DNA of 54,860 nucleotides from Rhizobium sp. (GCA_003527225.1 DPXQ01000077.1:27109-81968); one strand, 5' to 3'. Shown: positions 1 to 10,709, numbered from the stretch's first letter. Made by a program: numbers and translations. Notes: generated from the letters alone by a model not told the origin.

Positions 1-797
1 CCTCGACCGGCCGGCTGATCATGCAGTATGCCAGCCAGAACCTCATTCCGGTCACGCTCGAACTCGGCGGCAAGTCGCCGAACATCTTCTTCGAAGACGT
101 GATGCGCGAGGACGACGACTATCTCGACAAGGCGCTGGAAGGCTTTGCCATGTTCGCGCTCAACCAGGGCGAGGTCTGCACCTGCCCGAGCCGCGCACTG
201 GTGCACGAGAAGATCTATGACCGCTTCATGGAAAAGGCGCTTGCGCGCGTAGCCGCCATCAAGCAGGGCGATCCGCTCGACATGTCGACCATGATCGGCG
301 CCCAGGCGTCCAGCGAACAGCTGGAAAAGATCCTGTCCTACATGGATATCGGCCGCCAGGAAGGCGCCGAAGTGCTGATCGGCGGCGAACGCAACAACCT
401 CTCCGGCGATCTGGCCGGCGGCTATTACGTGAAGCCGACGGTGTTCAAGGGCCACAACAAGATGCGCGTCTTCCAGGAGGAAATCTTCGGACCGGTGGTG
501 TCGGTCACGACCTTCAAGGACGATGCCGAAGCGCTCGAGATCGCCAATGACACGCTCTATGGCCTCGGCTCCGGCGTGTGGAGCCGCGACGCCAATCGCT
601 GCTACAATTTCGGTCGCGACATCCAGGCCGGCCGCGTCTGGACCAATTGCTATCACGCCTATCCGGCGCACGCCGCGTTCGGTGGCTACAAGCAGTCTGG
701 CATTGGTCGAGAAACCCACAAGATGATGCTCGACCACTACCAGAAAACCAAGAACATGCTGGTTTCCTACAGCCCGAAGGCGCTCGGATTCTTCTGA
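1..797 (+). CDS. Aldehyde dehydrogenase, NAD-dependent, ExaC/AcoD type (3' part only)
   Basis: The gene enters from the left edge; about 264 C-terminal residues are present in the frame that starts at base 3. The active-site glutamate lies in LELGGKSP and the catalytic cysteine in [11 protein letters not shown], the form seen in acetaldehyde/aldehyde dehydrogenases of the ExaC/AcoD group. The motif [10 protein letters not shown] and the C-terminal [13 protein letters not shown] block are also intact. By family it oxidises aliphatic aldehydes (acetaldehyde after alcohol oxidation) to carboxylates with NAD in the cytoplasm. A DUF779 gene follows 112 bases downstream, which is the usual neighbour of this subgroup and supports the assignment. 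The missing 5' part should carry most of the nucleotide-binding domain. Substrate is inferred from family and context only. Confidence 0.93.
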   Translation, partial: STGRLIMQYASQNLIPVTLELGGKSPNIFFEDVMREDDDYLDKALEGFAMFALNQGEVCTCPSRALVHEKIYDRFMEKALARVAAIKQGDPLDMSTMIGAQASSEQLEKILSYMDIGRQEGAEVLIGGERNNLSGDLAGGYYVKPTVFKGHNKMRVFQEEIFGPVVSVTTFKDDAEALEIANDTLYGLGSGVWSRDANRCYNFGRDIQAGRVWTNCYHAYPAHAAFGGYKQSGIGRETHKMMLDHYQKTKNMLVSYSPKALGFF

Positions 798-852
798 TCC
801 GACCATCTTGACAGGAAAGAAGCTTGTTGCCCTCGTATCAGCCTCTTGCCGT

Positions 853-880
853 CCCTCTCTCCGCCCTGGCAGGGGGAGGG
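853..880. repeat. C/G-rich hairpin, intergenic repeat-like
   Basis: The gap between the dehydrogenase and the DUF779 gene contains a pyrimidine-rich arm (CCCTCTCTCC) facing a purine-rich arm (GGGGGAGGG) around a short loop. Similar CCCTCTCC/GGAGAGGG hairpins are scattered through rhizobial intergenic DNA. It is imperfect and relies on wobble pairs, so membership of that repeat family is a guess. It may act as a processing or attenuation hairpin between the two genes. Confidence 0.35.
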
Positions 881-909
881 ATTGTCGTTGCGGGAAGGAG
901 GAACAACGT

Positions 910-1308
910 ATGATCGACGAGACCAATCCGACACAGCCGCGCGTGATCGCCACGCAGGCCGCACTCGACTTCATCCGGGAGATCCAGTCGGATCATCCCG
1001 ACATCCTGTTCCACCAGTCCGGCGGCTGCTGCGACGGCTCGTCGCCGATGTGCTACCCGACTGCCGAGTACCGGGTCGGCGAGACCGACGTGAAGCTCGG
1101 AGAGATCGGCGGCGTGCCGGTCTATATCAGCGGCTCGCAGTTCGAGGTCTGGAAGCACACGCAGCTGATCATCGACGTGGTGCCGGGGCGAGGGGGTATG
1201 TTCTCGCTCGACAACGGACGTGAGCGCCGCTTCCTGACACGCTCGCGGCTATTTGCCGGCGGCGAGGCCTGCGCCATTCCGGCGGTTGCGGCGGCGCCTT
1301 CCCCATAG
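910..1308 (+). CDS. DUF779 domain-containing protein
   Basis: A 132-residue protein. The ATG at 910 is chosen over an upstream start at 808 because AAGGAGGAAC lies just before it and the upstream residues look like translated noise. DUF779 proteins are small cytoplasmic proteins of unknown function, almost always next to an aldehyde dehydrogenase, as here. The sequence carries the family features: a HQSGGCCDGSSPMC segment with three cysteines near residue 40 and a QFEVWKHTQLIIDVVPGRGGMFSLDNG block. The cysteine cluster suggests metal or thiol chemistry in support of the dehydrogenase, but this is inference. It probably shares a transcript with the dehydrogenase, although the 112-base gap holds a hairpin. 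Confidence 0.88.
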   Translation: MIDETNPTQPRVIATQAALDFIREIQSDHPDILFHQSGGCCDGSSPMCYPTAEYRVGETDVKLGEIGGVPVYISGSQFEVWKHTQLIIDVVPGRGGMFSLDNGRERRFLTRSRLFAGGEACAIPAVAAAPSP

Positions 1309-1313
1309 GCGAG

Positions 1314-1347
1314 AAAAAAGTCCCGCGAAGCATGAGCTCCGCGGGAC
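1314..1347 (-). terminator. Rho-independent terminator of the chemoreceptor gene
   Basis: GTCCCGCG (1320-1327) pairs perfectly with CGCGGGAC (1340-1347). On the minus strand the stem is followed by six Ts (1319-1314). It lies 24 bases past the stop codon at 1371 and separates the convergent DUF779 gene. Confidence 0.85.
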
Positions 1348-1370
1348 CCTCGATGGGTGGCTGCTTTGTC

Positions 1371-3650
1371 TCAGGCGGCGCGGCGCGCAGCCGGTGCCGA
1401 AGCGCGGCCGATCGAGAAGCTGCTTACCTGCTGGGTCAGGCCGTCGGCCTCGTTCGCGAGAGCGAAGGCCGCGGCTGTGGTTTCCTCGACCATGGCTGCG
1501 TTTTGCTGGGTGACCTGGTCGAGATCGTTGACCGAGGCGTTGATTTCCCCGAGACGGGTCGACTGCTCGCGCGAAGCGGTGGCGATCGCCCCGATATGGT
1601 CGTTGATCGCGGCGATGTTGCCCTCGATCAGATGCAGGCTCTCCCCGGTCTTCAGGACGAGCGCCACGCCACCCTCGACATCGGCTGTCGAGGTGTTGAT
1701 CAGCTGGCTGATGTCACGCGCGGCGCCGGAAGACTTCTGCGCCAATTCGCGCACTTCCTGGGCCACGACGGCAAAACCCTTGCCGGCATCGCCCGCGCGG
1801 GCAGCCTCGACCCCGGCATTGAGCGCCAGGAGGTTGGTCTGGAAGGCGATCTGGTCGATCACATCGATGATCTGGCGGATCTTTGACGAGGAACTTTCGA
1901 TACGCTCCATCGCTACGATTGCATCGTTCACCACAGTGGACGAGGTCTTGGCGCCGGAAAGGGTCTCGGCGGCGACTTGAACAGCGGTTTCGCAACGCTT
2001 CAGCGCGTCGTTCACCGAACCGGTCATCTCGCCGAGGGCTGCTGCTGCTTCCTCGAGGGAAGCCGCCTGGCGTTCGGTGCGGTGGGCGAGATTCTCCGAG
2101 GCGCTCTTCAGATCGGCAGACCCGCCGCGAATGGTGTCGGCGCTTGCACTGATGGTGCCGATCGTTTCCTCGAGCCTTTCCACGGACTGGTTGAAGTCGA
2201 TGCGCAGATGGTCGAGCGAGGGCACGAAGGGTGTGTCGATCCGCTGGTTCAGCTTGCCGCTGGACAGGTTCTGCAGGCCGGTCGCCAGCGCCGAGACTGC
2301 GTCTTCCAGCTCCTTGGCGCTGCGGGCTTTTTCGGTTTCGCGCTGGCGGCGCTCCTCATCCATCTGCTCGTTGCGCTCAACAGCGTCCGTCTCCATGCGC
2401 TCCTTCTCCAGAGCGTTCTGGCGGAAGGATTCCAGGGCGCGCGCCATGGTGCCGATTTCGTCTTTCCGGCTGGTGGCGGTGATGTCGATATCCTTGTCAC
2501 CCTGGTTGAGGCGGTTCATCAGGTTGGCGAGGTCGGTCAGCGGGCGGGTAAGGCCAGAAGAGACGAGCATGCCGATACCACCCATGGCGACAAGCACTGC
2601 GAGGGTGGCAAGGAAGGCCCACCATGCCAGCTCGTTGGCAGAGGACAGAACCTTTGCTTCTGCCTGGCCGATGACCAGCAGATGCTTCTGCCCGAACAGC
2701 GTGACCGGCAGGAATGAATAGAAGGAGGTGTGATCGCCGGAGGTTGCGAATGTCGAACCCGCGATCCCTGTTGCTGCGGCCGCAGTTAGTTCGGGCGCCA
2801 CGCCTGCATCCTTGCCGCCAGACACCGTACCGGCGCGCACAGCGCCGCCGTCGCTGAGCAGGAAGGCATCATCGATGGAGGTGCCAAGGCCGTCTGGCGT
2901 CAGCATGGCGGAAAGCTTCTTCGCCGATATGCGAACGATGATCACGCCCTTTTTCACTGTTTCGCCCCAGACCGAGACGGCCAGTGGCTGGGCGATAAGC
3001 GCTGATGGCGTGTCGCTCTCGTAGGAATAGTCATTGAACCCGGACATCTGAACCTCGTCCAGCTTGCCGGCATTCGCGCGATCGACAATCTCCTTCAGCG
3101 GGGCATTCTGCGGGTCATTGATATTCGTGAGGAATTCCTGACCCTTGGTGACAGAGTAAACAATGGTGCCATTGTTATCGGCGATCAGGATGTCGCTTGC
3201 ACTCGTGTTCTTCCAGGCGCTGGACAGGGTGCCGTGGATGCCTGCGTGACGCACGCCATAGAGAAGCTTTTCCTTGGCGCCATCGATAGCGGCACGTTCT
3301 TCGGCCATGGTGCCGTCGGGCTGGAAGACCTTCTTGATGTTCTCTGCCTCGATGGGAATGATGTTGACCATCGTATCGGTGGCCTCACCGATTGCCGTAT
3401 TCTGTGCGAGTTCCGCGAGCGACTGGCCGACGCGGCTGATATAGGAGCCCAAGTCCTTGGACTGGTTGCTGGCAACAGACTCGAGGCGCAATTTGCTCGC
3501 TTCGATTAGCCCGTTCTTGCCTACCTGATAACTCAAGATGCCGACCGAGAGGCAAGATACCAGTGTCGCGCCAACGACAAGGCTTGCGAACTTGGCTTTG
3601 ACCGACGACAGGACGCCTGTCCTGACTGGCCCCAAATTGTTTCGTGACAT
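1371..3650 (-). CDS. Methyl-accepting chemotaxis protein
   Basis: A 759-residue chemoreceptor. The ATG at 3650 is preferred because GGAGGAG lies 9 bases upstream and residue 1 then leads straight into a membrane helix; longer forms back to 3779 have no ribosome site. Order: membrane helix about 21-42, a large periplasmic sensor of about 300 residues (probably Cache-like, judged from size and pattern), second helix about 341-364, HAMP about 365-420, then the cytoplasmic signalling coiled coil. The hairpin tip [23 protein letters not shown] is intact and should bind CheA/CheW. The tail ends in a basic run ([10 protein letters not shown]) without a CheR-binding pentapeptide, so adaptation may need other receptors. 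Ligand unknown. The gene stands alone with its own terminator. Confidence 0.95.
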   Translation of the reverse strand: MSRNNLGPVRTGVLSSVKAKFASLVVGATLVSCLSVGILSYQVGKNGLIEASKLRLESVASNQSKDLGSYISRVGQSLAELAQNTAIGEATDTMVNIIPIEAENIKKVFQPDGTMAEERAAIDGAKEKLLYGVRHAGIHGTLSSAWKNTSASDILIADNNGTIVYSVTKGQEFLTNINDPQNAPLKEIVDRANAGKLDEVQMSGFNDYSYESDTPSALIAQPLAVSVWGETVKKGVIIVRISAKKLSAMLTPDGLGTSIDDAFLLSDGGAVRAGTVSGGKDAGVAPELTAAAATGIAGSTFATSGDHTSFYSFLPVTLFGQKHLLVIGQAEAKVLSSANELAWWAFLATLAVLVAMGGIGMLVSSGLTRPLTDLANLMNRLNQGDKDIDITATSRKDEIGTMARALESFRQNALEKERMETDAVERNEQMDEERRQRETEKARSAKELEDAVSALATGLQNLSSGKLNQRIDTPFVPSLDHLRIDFNQSVERLEETIGTISASADTIRGGSADLKSASENLAHRTERQAASLEEAAAALGEMTGSVNDALKRCETAVQVAAETLSGAKTSSTVVNDAIVAMERIESSSSKIRQIIDVIDQIAFQTNLLALNAGVEAARAGDAGKGFAVVAQEVRELAQKSSGAARDISQLINTSTADVEGGVALVLKTGESLHLIEGNIAAINDHIGAIATASREQSTRLGEINASVNDLDQVTQQNAAMVEETTAAAFALANEADGLTQQVSSFSIGRASAPAARRAA

Positions 3651-3844
3651 AAAAAACGCTCCTCCGGCGGGACTAAAATCCCCGGGAGTGTCGCGGAAAT
3701 TGTTTACGGTAATCTTAAGTGAGCCGCGATGCCACGACTGAATGTGGCAGGCACCGCAACAGCAGATGTCCGTGCACAATGCAGGTCGTCGCCGACGAGT
3801 GCTGCTATCGGCGAACTGCGACCGGCGGGTGCTTTCGAAATGCT

Positions 3845-4777
<933 letters not shown>

Positions 4778-4891
4778 TTTGGCCCGCCTATTGTCATGCT
4801 GATTGGCGCCTTTTAGCGTCCTTGAACTCGAATGCAAGAGCCTTGGCCGTAATGGGCTTTTTTTTAATGAAAAGTTTGTGACTGCTGCCGG

Positions 4892-5620
4892 TCAGCCACG
4901 TTCGCCGCGCCGCCAGCCAAGGTACTCTGCGATGGTCTTGGTCGCTATCTGCTGCATGAGGGAGGCGGGGACGCCGGCCCAAGGATCGCTCGCATTTGAA
5001 CGTACCACTTCCTGTCCCTGAATACGATGCAGTCGGCTGCCGTTGGCGTCGAGAATGTCCCAGACGTAGACAACGGTCACTTGACCGCCCTCGCCAAAGG
5101 CCGAGAAATAACCCTTTAGAATATGATCGCTTGCGGCGTCGTTTGAGCTCTTTATCGTCAGGCCATTCGCGCGGGCTTCTGCGCCGAGCTGCCGGGAGAG
5201 GGGCGTGACCGCCTGAACGGGCGCGCCGATAATCGGCAGGAAGCGGACAGTATCTCCATTTGACGCGGGCAGCGCCGCGGTCTCCTGCGTGGGTTGCCGG
5301 GATGCCTGCGGCTGAGAAGCTTGCTGGATCGGTGGCGGCGGCTGCATGGGCTGGTTGCCAGCCGCAAGAGCTTGGGCCTGCGCCTCGAGCGTATTTTGCG
5401 GCGGCGATACGTAGCCCGGCTGTGGGAGGGAAGAGGATTGCACTTGCCCTTCGCCCGAGTCTGCCATCTGGTCGAGATCTGACTGGGTGAGAGAGCCGCT
5501 GGTGGCTGACTGCGTGCCCCCGCCGACATCGACCTGGGGCGTGAGCGCATCGGTTGTGTTGCAGGCGGACAGGGAGAGTGCCAGGATCAGGATCGTTGAT
5601 GCCAGTCCGAAAAATCTCAT
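4892..5620 (-). CDS. Putative lipoprotein, Pro/Gln-rich
   Basis: A 242-residue exported protein. The N-terminus has a hydrophobic signal followed by the lipobox LSAC, so lipidation is predicted on Cys20. Residues about 25-120 are low-complexity (S, Q, P, A; includes PPPPIQQASQPQASRQPTQE) and probably form a flexible tether. The C-terminal ~110 residues look folded (FLPIIGAPVQAVTPLSRQL, GYFSAFGEGGQVTVVYVWDILDANGSRLHRI) and end in a helix IATKTIAEYLGW. I do not recognise a named family. Its place between an M24 peptidase-like gene and prs, on the same strand as lgt (which lipidates such proteins), is compatible with a shared transcript. Function unknown; a periplasmic or outer-membrane location is inferred from the lipobox. 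Confidence 0.85.
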   Translation of the reverse strand: MRFFGLASTILILALSLSACNTTDALTPQVDVGGGTQSATSGSLTQSDLDQMADSGEGQVQSSSLPQPGYVSPPQNTLEAQAQALAAGNQPMQPPPPIQQASQPQASRQPTQETAALPASNGDTVRFLPIIGAPVQAVTPLSRQLGAEARANGLTIKSSNDAASDHILKGYFSAFGEGGQVTVVYVWDILDANGSRLHRIQGQEVVRSNASDPWAGVPASLMQQIATKTIAEYLGWRRGERG

Positions 5621-5718
5621 CCGCTATCTCGTCCTTCCCCTTCCGGCGCCGCCGATCCTCCGCTGAATGTTATGAATTCCCGGTGGGCTTCCTGTCAAAT
5701 CCTGAATGTCGATCGGCC

Positions 5719-6870
5719 CTAGCGGACGATCAGGTCAAGCGGATGCCTGGAGAGCGCTCTCGGTTCCTCGACCGTCGTCAGATAGGTATGTCCGAGCGTC
5801 ATGGCGGTTTCTCTCTCGGAATCCATGATGATCATGTGCACGAAGAGCGACATGCCGGGCAGGATTTCCTGCGGATTGCCGACGTGGAACATCTGGTGCT
5901 CCATCCATGACGGAGAGAACCGCGCGCCGAGCGAATAACCGCAGGCATTGAGGCGATGGCGCGTCAGGCCGCGTTCGTCCATGATGCGCGCATGGGTATC
6001 GAACACGTCGCCGAAGGTATGACCCGGGCGCAGCACGGCCTCGATCTCCTTGATGGTTTCATGGCAAGCGGCATAGAGCTCGCGGTGGCGCGGTGAGGGG
6101 TCTCCGATCACCACCGTGCGCATCATCGCGGCATGGTAATGCGCGCTCGCCCCGGCCCATTCGAGGGTCAACTGATCGTTTGCCGACAGCGTGCGGCGTC
6201 CGGCCTTGTAACGGCAGAGAAGTGCGTCGGGGCCCGAGCCGATGATGAATTCGTTTGCCGGATAATCGCCGCCGCCGGAGAAGACCGCGCCTTGCATGGC
6301 GGCGAGGATCGCCGCCTCGCTGCCGCCTGCGTGAATGAGCGGAAGAGCCGCGTCAAGGGCGTCGTCGGCAAGGGCCGCCGCGCGCTCGACATAAGCGACC
6401 TCGGCAGGGCTCTTGACCAGCCGCAAGGCGCTGACGAGATAGGAGGCGTCGACGATCTGGCCGAAACTCGTCAGCTGATTGTCGAGCAGCCGGGCGACGC
6501 GGCCCGTCATGCCATGGGTGTCGTATTCGACACCGATGCGGCAGCCGAGCAGATCCATCTCGCTCAAGAGATTGCGCAGATCCACGGTTGGATCGGCGTT
6601 GACCCTGTCGACCCAGATGATCACGTTCTCGATATTCGACGTATGGCGTGCCTGGCGCAGGTCTGCCGAGCGCGTCAGAAGCGTCATGGAGCCGTCGGCC
6701 TTGACCACGAGCGTCTGGAAGAAGCAATAGCCGAAGGTGTCATAGCCCGTCAGCCAGTACATGCTTTCCTGGGCAAAAAGCAGCAGGGCGTCTAGCTTCT
6801 CCTCAGCCATCCTGGCCGTCAGCCGCTCCAGCCGGGCGGAGAATTCGCTTGCGTCGAAATGCAGCGCCAT
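5719..6870 (-). CDS. M24-family peptidase / Xaa-Pro aminopeptidase-like protein
   Basis: A 383-residue protein with the two-domain creatinase/aminopeptidase P layout: an N-terminal domain (about 1-150, with LFAQESMYWLTGYDTFGYCFFQ) and a C-terminal pita-bread domain (EFIIGSGPDALLCRYKAGRR, HTFGDVFDTHARIMDERGLTRHRLNACGYSLG). The start MALHFDASEF sits one base after the stop of pgeF, implying translational coupling. Classical M24 metal ligands (D, D, H, E, E) are only partly recognisable: the usual DxG...D segment reads LEWAGASAHYHAAMMRT, so the expected aspartates are not seen there. That suggests a creatinase-like or non-metal member, not a typical aminopeptidase. Substrate unknown. Confidence 0.88.
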   Translation of the reverse strand: MALHFDASEFSARLERLTARMAEEKLDALLLFAQESMYWLTGYDTFGYCFFQTLVVKADGSMTLLTRSADLRQARHTSNIENVIIWVDRVNADPTVDLRNLLSEMDLLGCRIGVEYDTHGMTGRVARLLDNQLTSFGQIVDASYLVSALRLVKSPAEVAYVERAAALADDALDAALPLIHAGGSEAAILAAMQGAVFSGGGDYPANEFIIGSGPDALLCRYKAGRRTLSANDQLTLEWAGASAHYHAAMMRTVVIGDPSPRHRELYAACHETIKEIEAVLRPGHTFGDVFDTHARIMDERGLTRHRLNACGYSLGARFSPSWMEHQMFHVGNPQEILPGMSLFVHMIIMDSERETAMTLGHTYLTTVEEPRALSRHPLDLIVR

Positions 6871-6871
6871 G

Positions 6872-7666
6872 TCAGTCCTCCGTAATGGCAATAGCGGAAA
6901 TCTGCCGCCCGTAGTCCGGTTCTCCGGCATGGGTGGTGCGGCGGTAGGAAAAAAATATCTCGGGCTCGGCGTAGGTGCAAAGGCCCAGGCTTTCGGCGCG
7001 CAGACCTGCATCCGCCAGACGTTTGAGCGTCAGTGCCTGCAGGTCGAACATCGCATGACCGTCCTTTGACGACGGCGTGAAAAAGACCTCGTATGCGGGG
7101 TTCTGGTCGAGGAAACGGGTGACGAATTCCGGGCCGACCTCGTAGTTCGTGCCGCTGATCGAAGGGCCAAGGCAGGCGAGGATATTTTCGCGGCGGGCAC
7201 CGAGGGTCTCCATCGCGGCCACAGTATTTTCGAGCACGCCCGCAAGCGCGCCTTTCCATCCGGCGTGAGCGGCGCCAATCACGCTGTTTTCCGGATCAGC
7301 GAAGAGAATGGGACCGCAGTCTGCCGATAGAACGCCCAGGATGATGCCTGGTACCGACGTCACCATTGCGTCGGCCTGCGGCCGGGCGCCGTCATGATCC
7401 TTGTCCACTATGATCACGTCCGGTGAATGGATCTGGTGCACGGTCGCGAGCCGTTCCGGTGGAAGACCGAACCATCGGCTCACGCGGCTGCGGTTTTCAT
7501 GGACGCGCTCGGGCGTGTCGTTCGAGCCGAGGCCAACGTTCAGTCCCTGGTAAATGCCCTCTGACACGCCGCCCTTGCGGGTAAAGAAACCATGCCGAAA
7601 TCGGCCTTCGCCGTTGCCTGCGAGGAGAGGGCTTTCGATCGGCTCTGGTGAAGCTTGATCCTGCAT
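6872..7666 (-). CDS. pgeF: Multicopper polyphenol oxidase family protein (PgeF/YfiH/LACC1)
   Basis: A 264-residue cytoplasmic protein. Family signatures are clear: FFTRKGGVSEG near residue 30, VHQIHSPDV, SADCGPILFAD and AAHAGWKGALAGV. The His, Cys and His in these last three are the zinc ligands and active-site residues. Members act as purine nucleoside phosphorylase/adenosine deaminase-like enzymes and, in enterobacteria, correct peptidoglycan precursors carrying a wrong amino acid. The start at 7666 is taken because it gives the usual N-terminal length; a GTG at 7720 would add 18 residues and neither start has a strong ribosome site. The gene abuts the M24 gene (1 base) and follows the methyltransferase gene by 126 bases. 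Confidence 0.93.
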   Translation of the reverse strand: MQDQASPEPIESPLLAGNGEGRFRHGFFTRKGGVSEGIYQGLNVGLGSNDTPERVHENRSRVSRWFGLPPERLATVHQIHSPDVIIVDKDHDGARPQADAMVTSVPGIILGVLSADCGPILFADPENSVIGAAHAGWKGALAGVLENTVAAMETLGARRENILACLGPSISGTNYEVGPEFVTRFLDQNPAYEVFFTPSSKDGHAMFDLQALTLKRLADAGLRAESLGLCTYAEPEIFFSYRRTTHAGEPDYGRQISAIAITED

Positions 7667-7792
7667 TGCCTGTTTCGTGTCCGCGATTTGGTGAGGGGTG
7701 CTTGCTGTTCTTCCGCCCACTCTGCTGAGCGAAAACGATGTTGGCGGCGTGACGATGACCGGCGCGATGGTGGCCCATGGCCAAGCCGTCTG

Positions 7793-8893
7793 TCAATCCG
7801 CCGGCTTGAAGGGCTGGAGCGCTACGGCCGGGCTGGAGAGCGCAAGTACTTTGAACAGCTCGCCCATTCGGCCTTCGCCGGCCCCCGCCAGCCGCTCGAC
7901 CGCCTCTACGATTTCCTGCTGGACTTTCTGGTCCTTACCCCGCCCGAGAGCAGCTGCGCGCTGCTCGATCCCGAGGCCGACCAAGAAATCGCCCTGATGC
8001 ATGCAGCCATTGACACGCCCGCCCGCTGCCTCGGCGGTTTTCGCAAGCTCCTCGAAGTCGACGTGGCTCGTGAGGTCCGCAAGACCCGGATTGGCCAGTG
8101 GCGGGTCGAATTCATGGGAACGGACCGCCTGCAGCGTGTCGCCGTAGCTGGTCACCATGTGGCCGTAGTCGATGATGAGCGCGGATCCGCCAAAAGCGCG
8201 GAGTCGCTCGCACATGGTCAGCAGGACTGCCTGACGTGCCGGTGCGATCTCGAAGACCGTGCCGTCGGGAACGGGGCCTTCCAGCGTCGGCAGGAGGGTG
8301 GGATCGAGGCTCGATACACCAACGGAAAATGCCAGGTCGTCGTCCGCATCGAGACCGACCATACGTTCGCGAAATCCTGTCGGAGTCTTCACAAACTGGC
8401 GGATGGGTATGGCGTCGAAGAGTTCGTTTGCCGCAATCAGGGTGAAACCATCAGGCATCTCGTCGAAGCCCGAATGCCATTCCACCTTGCCTTCATGGGC
8501 AAGAAGGGTCTGGCGCTGGACATCCTGGAGGCGCGGGCTGGTTTCCACGAGGTGGACGCTCGCCGCCTCGTAAAGGGCCGGGGCGATGCGGGATATCACG
8601 CGCAGCATGTCTGCCATCATGGTGCCACGTCCGGGGCCGATTTCGGTCAGGCGGACCAGATCCGGTTCTCCGTGGCGCTGCCAGGCATGCACCATGAATA
8701 TCCCCACCATCTCGCCGAAGAGCTGGCTGATTTCCGGCGCGGTGATGAAATCGCCGGCGCGCCCGAAGGGATTGCGGGTGCGATAGTAGCCGTGCTCCGG
8801 ATCGGCAAGGCATAGCGCGAAATAATCGGTGACGCTGATCGGCCCGTTGGCGCGAATGAGCGATTTGATCTTGCTGGCAAGCGCAGTGGTCAC
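7793..8893 (-). CDS. Class I SAM-dependent methyltransferase, MidA/NDUFAF7 family
   Basis: A 366-residue member of the former DUF185 family. Signatures: ISVTDYFALCLADPEHGYY at the N-terminus, FGRAGDFITAPEISQLFGEM, and the SAM-binding loop LTEIGPGRGTMMADMLR. The mitochondrial homologue NDUFAF7 methylates an arginine of a complex I subunit during assembly, so a role in NADH dehydrogenase biogenesis is plausible here but not shown. The cytoplasmic protein is encoded 24 bases after lgt on the same strand, a pairing common in rhizobia and likely one transcript. Start MTTALASKIKSLI is at the expected family position. Confidence 0.93.
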   Translation of the reverse strand: MTTALASKIKSLIRANGPISVTDYFALCLADPEHGYYRTRNPFGRAGDFITAPEISQLFGEMVGIFMVHAWQRHGEPDLVRLTEIGPGRGTMMADMLRVISRIAPALYEAASVHLVETSPRLQDVQRQTLLAHEGKVEWHSGFDEMPDGFTLIAANELFDAIPIRQFVKTPTGFRERMVGLDADDDLAFSVGVSSLDPTLLPTLEGPVPDGTVFEIAPARQAVLLTMCERLRAFGGSALIIDYGHMVTSYGDTLQAVRSHEFDPPLANPGLADLTSHVDFEELAKTAEAAGGRVNGCMHQGDFLVGLGIEQRAAALGRGKDQKVQQEIVEAVERLAGAGEGRMGELFKVLALSSPAVALQPFKPAD

Positions 8894-8917
8894 GATCGAT
8901 GCCTCATCGGTTCAGCT

Positions 8918-9763
8918 TCACTTGGCGCGACTGTCGGTCTTGCGCGCGCGAAGGATCGCCCAGAGCCCGGCCGCGAGCATGGGCAGCGACAGGACCATGC
9001 CCATCGTCAGCCAGTTGCCGGCAAGATACCCAACCTGCACATCAGGTTCACGGAAGAATTCGACGAAAATGCGGGCAAGCGCATAGAGCGCAACGAAGCT
9101 CCCCGTCACCAGTCCCGGCGATCTGAAAGCCCTGAAAGAGCGGATGAGGATCTGCAGCAGTATGAAGAGTAGTAGGCCTTCCAGGCAGGCTTCATAGAGC
9201 TGGCTCGGATGGCGGGGCATCGGCCCCCCGGTCGGAAAGATCATGGCCCATGGAACGTCGGTTACGCGCCCCCACAATTCGCCGTTTACGAAATTGGCGA
9301 TCCGCCCGAAGAAGATTCCGATGGGAGCAACGCTTGCGACGATGTCGAACAGGCTCCAGAGCGGAATGGCATGACGACGCGCGAAGAACACCATGGCGAG
9401 CGTCGCACCGACGAAGCCGCCATGGAACGACATGCCGCCATTCCAGATCTGAACCGCGCGGATGGGCTCCGCCAGAACCGACGGCAGATCGTAGAACAGG
9501 ATGTAGCCGATACGACCGCCCAGCACGATGCCGAGGGCCACCCAGACTAAGAAATCGTCCAGATGGGCGCGGGTGCAAGGCGGCGCGTCGTTCGGCCAAA
9601 GGGTATTGTTCGCGAGCATGCGGCGCGCCACCAGCCAGCCGAGCATGATCCCGGCCACATAGGCGAGACCATACCAATGGATGGCGAGGGGACCAATCGA
9701 GATCGCCACCGGATCAATGGCCGGAAAGGACAAGATGGCGAGGAGGGCGGTGGCTGATTGCAC
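8918..9763 (-). CDS. lgt: Prolipoprotein diacylglyceryl transferase
   Basis: A 281-residue inner-membrane enzyme that transfers diacylglycerol from phosphatidylglycerol to the lipobox cysteine of prolipoproteins, the first step of lipoprotein maturation. The Lgt signature GRIANFVNGELWG and the active-site region NGGMSFHGGFVGA are intact; about seven hydrophobic helices can be seen. Start is GTG at 9763, supported by GAAGGTG about 6 bases upstream. It heads the minus-strand run towards prs and is divergent from the ubiK-like gene, with 196 bases between them for both promoters. One likely substrate is the lipoprotein at 4892-5620. Confidence 0.97.
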   Translation of the reverse strand: MQSATALLAILSFPAIDPVAISIGPLAIHWYGLAYVAGIMLGWLVARRMLANNTLWPNDAPPCTRAHLDDFLVWVALGIVLGGRIGYILFYDLPSVLAEPIRAVQIWNGGMSFHGGFVGATLAMVFFARRHAIPLWSLFDIVASVAPIGIFFGRIANFVNGELWGRVTDVPWAMIFPTGGPMPRHPSQLYEACLEGLLLFILLQILIRSFRAFRSPGLVTGSFVALYALARIFVEFFREPDVQVGYLAGNWLTMGMVLSLPMLAAGLWAILRARKTDSRAK

Positions 9764-9959
9764 GGTTGCACCTTCATGAATGTTGGCGGAAAATGGCGTC
9801 CCAATACGGGACGGTCAAGATGCAATCTTGTCGCCATGGACCGGGACGGCGGACCTGCGGTATGAAATTGCCTTGCATCACCCCCGGCAAATGCCTACCT
9901 GAAATCGCGCCATCAACGATGCCGCAGAGCGGTGTCGAACACAAAAGGGAGCCCAAATC

Positions 9960-10220
9960 ATGTCCACCGGACCGAACCGTGTTCTGGATGAATTCGCAAA
10001 GCTGATGACGGACGCCGCAGGTGCTGCCCAGGGCGTCCGGAAGGAAATGGAAACGGCTTTCAACGCCCAGGCCGAACGATGGCTCAACAGCATGGACGTG
10101 GTAAAGCGCGAGGAATTCGAAGCGGTACGGGAAATGGCCGCGAAGGCGCGCGAGGAAAACGATGCGCTGCTCAAGAGAATCGCGGCGCTTGAAGCGCGCC
10201 TGGGCGCAAAGGGCAAATAG
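9960..10220 (+). CDS. ubiK: Accessory factor UbiK family protein (BMFP domain)
   Basis: An 86-residue helical protein. The C-terminal half is a predicted coiled coil (REEFEAVREMAAKAREEN, then LLKRIAALEARLGAK), which is the hallmark of the BMFP/YqiC family. The N-terminal amphipathic part (DEFAKLMTDAAGAAQG) matches the membrane-interacting segment. In enterobacteria UbiK assists late ubiquinone biosynthesis by linking the Ubi complex to the membrane; that role is inferred by family. AAGGGAG lies about 8 bases before the ATG. It is divergent from lgt, an arrangement often seen in rhizobia, and followed by a 490-base gap. Confidence 0.87.
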   Translation: MSTGPNRVLDEFAKLMTDAAGAAQGVRKEMETAFNAQAERWLNSMDVVKREEFEAVREMAAKAREENDALLKRIAALEARLGAKGK

Positions 10221-10709
10221 TCTCTCTTTCATGCGTGATTGCGTGACAATTCGCCGTCGAATCCCCGAGGTCTGACGACTTTGCCGGATTCGGCGGCGAA
10301 TCTCTTCAGCGCTGGTGCTCCTGGCGGGTCGCCCTTGCGGTTCATCGGACCGCCCGCAGCGGCAAGGCCGTTCGAGCCAAAATAATCCCAATGATTTTCC
10401 ACATGCCGGCGGAGCCTAAAAAGCCAATTGCCAGAGTCGGTTAAGCTCGCTTGCGGAGATTGTGCCGCAACGGCTGTCCACAGGCCTGTAGCGCAAATAT
10501 CAATTCTGGGCTGGTGCTTGGTCTTCGCCGTTATACACTGATTTTAAATGATGATTCGAAACGGACCGTCGCAAGTTTCGGACAGGGTGGATGTGTTGTC
10601 CTGACGGTTCTTAGGGAATCATTCCCAGTGTTGTTCCCGGTAAAATCGTGTCTGTTCGTATGTGTCGTCACGCGAATTGTCGCATTCAATCCGGTCAAGA
10701 AGGTGCTGC
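10221..10709. other. Gene-free stretch between ubiK-like and YbjN-like genes
   Basis: No convincing coding frame on either strand; frames here lack ribosome sites and family character. The stretch includes GGGAATCATTCCC at about 10615-10627, a 13-base dyad that could be an operator or hairpin for the downstream gene, and two words resembling DnaA boxes (TTTTCCACA near 10394 and CTGTCCACAGG near 10477) that are too few and too diverged to call. The promoter of the YbjN-like gene must lie here. Confidence 0.4.

Noticed and set aside
10390..10490. DnaA-box-like words suggesting a replication origin
   Set aside because: Only two degenerate words, no AT-rich unwinding region and no origin-linked genes nearby.
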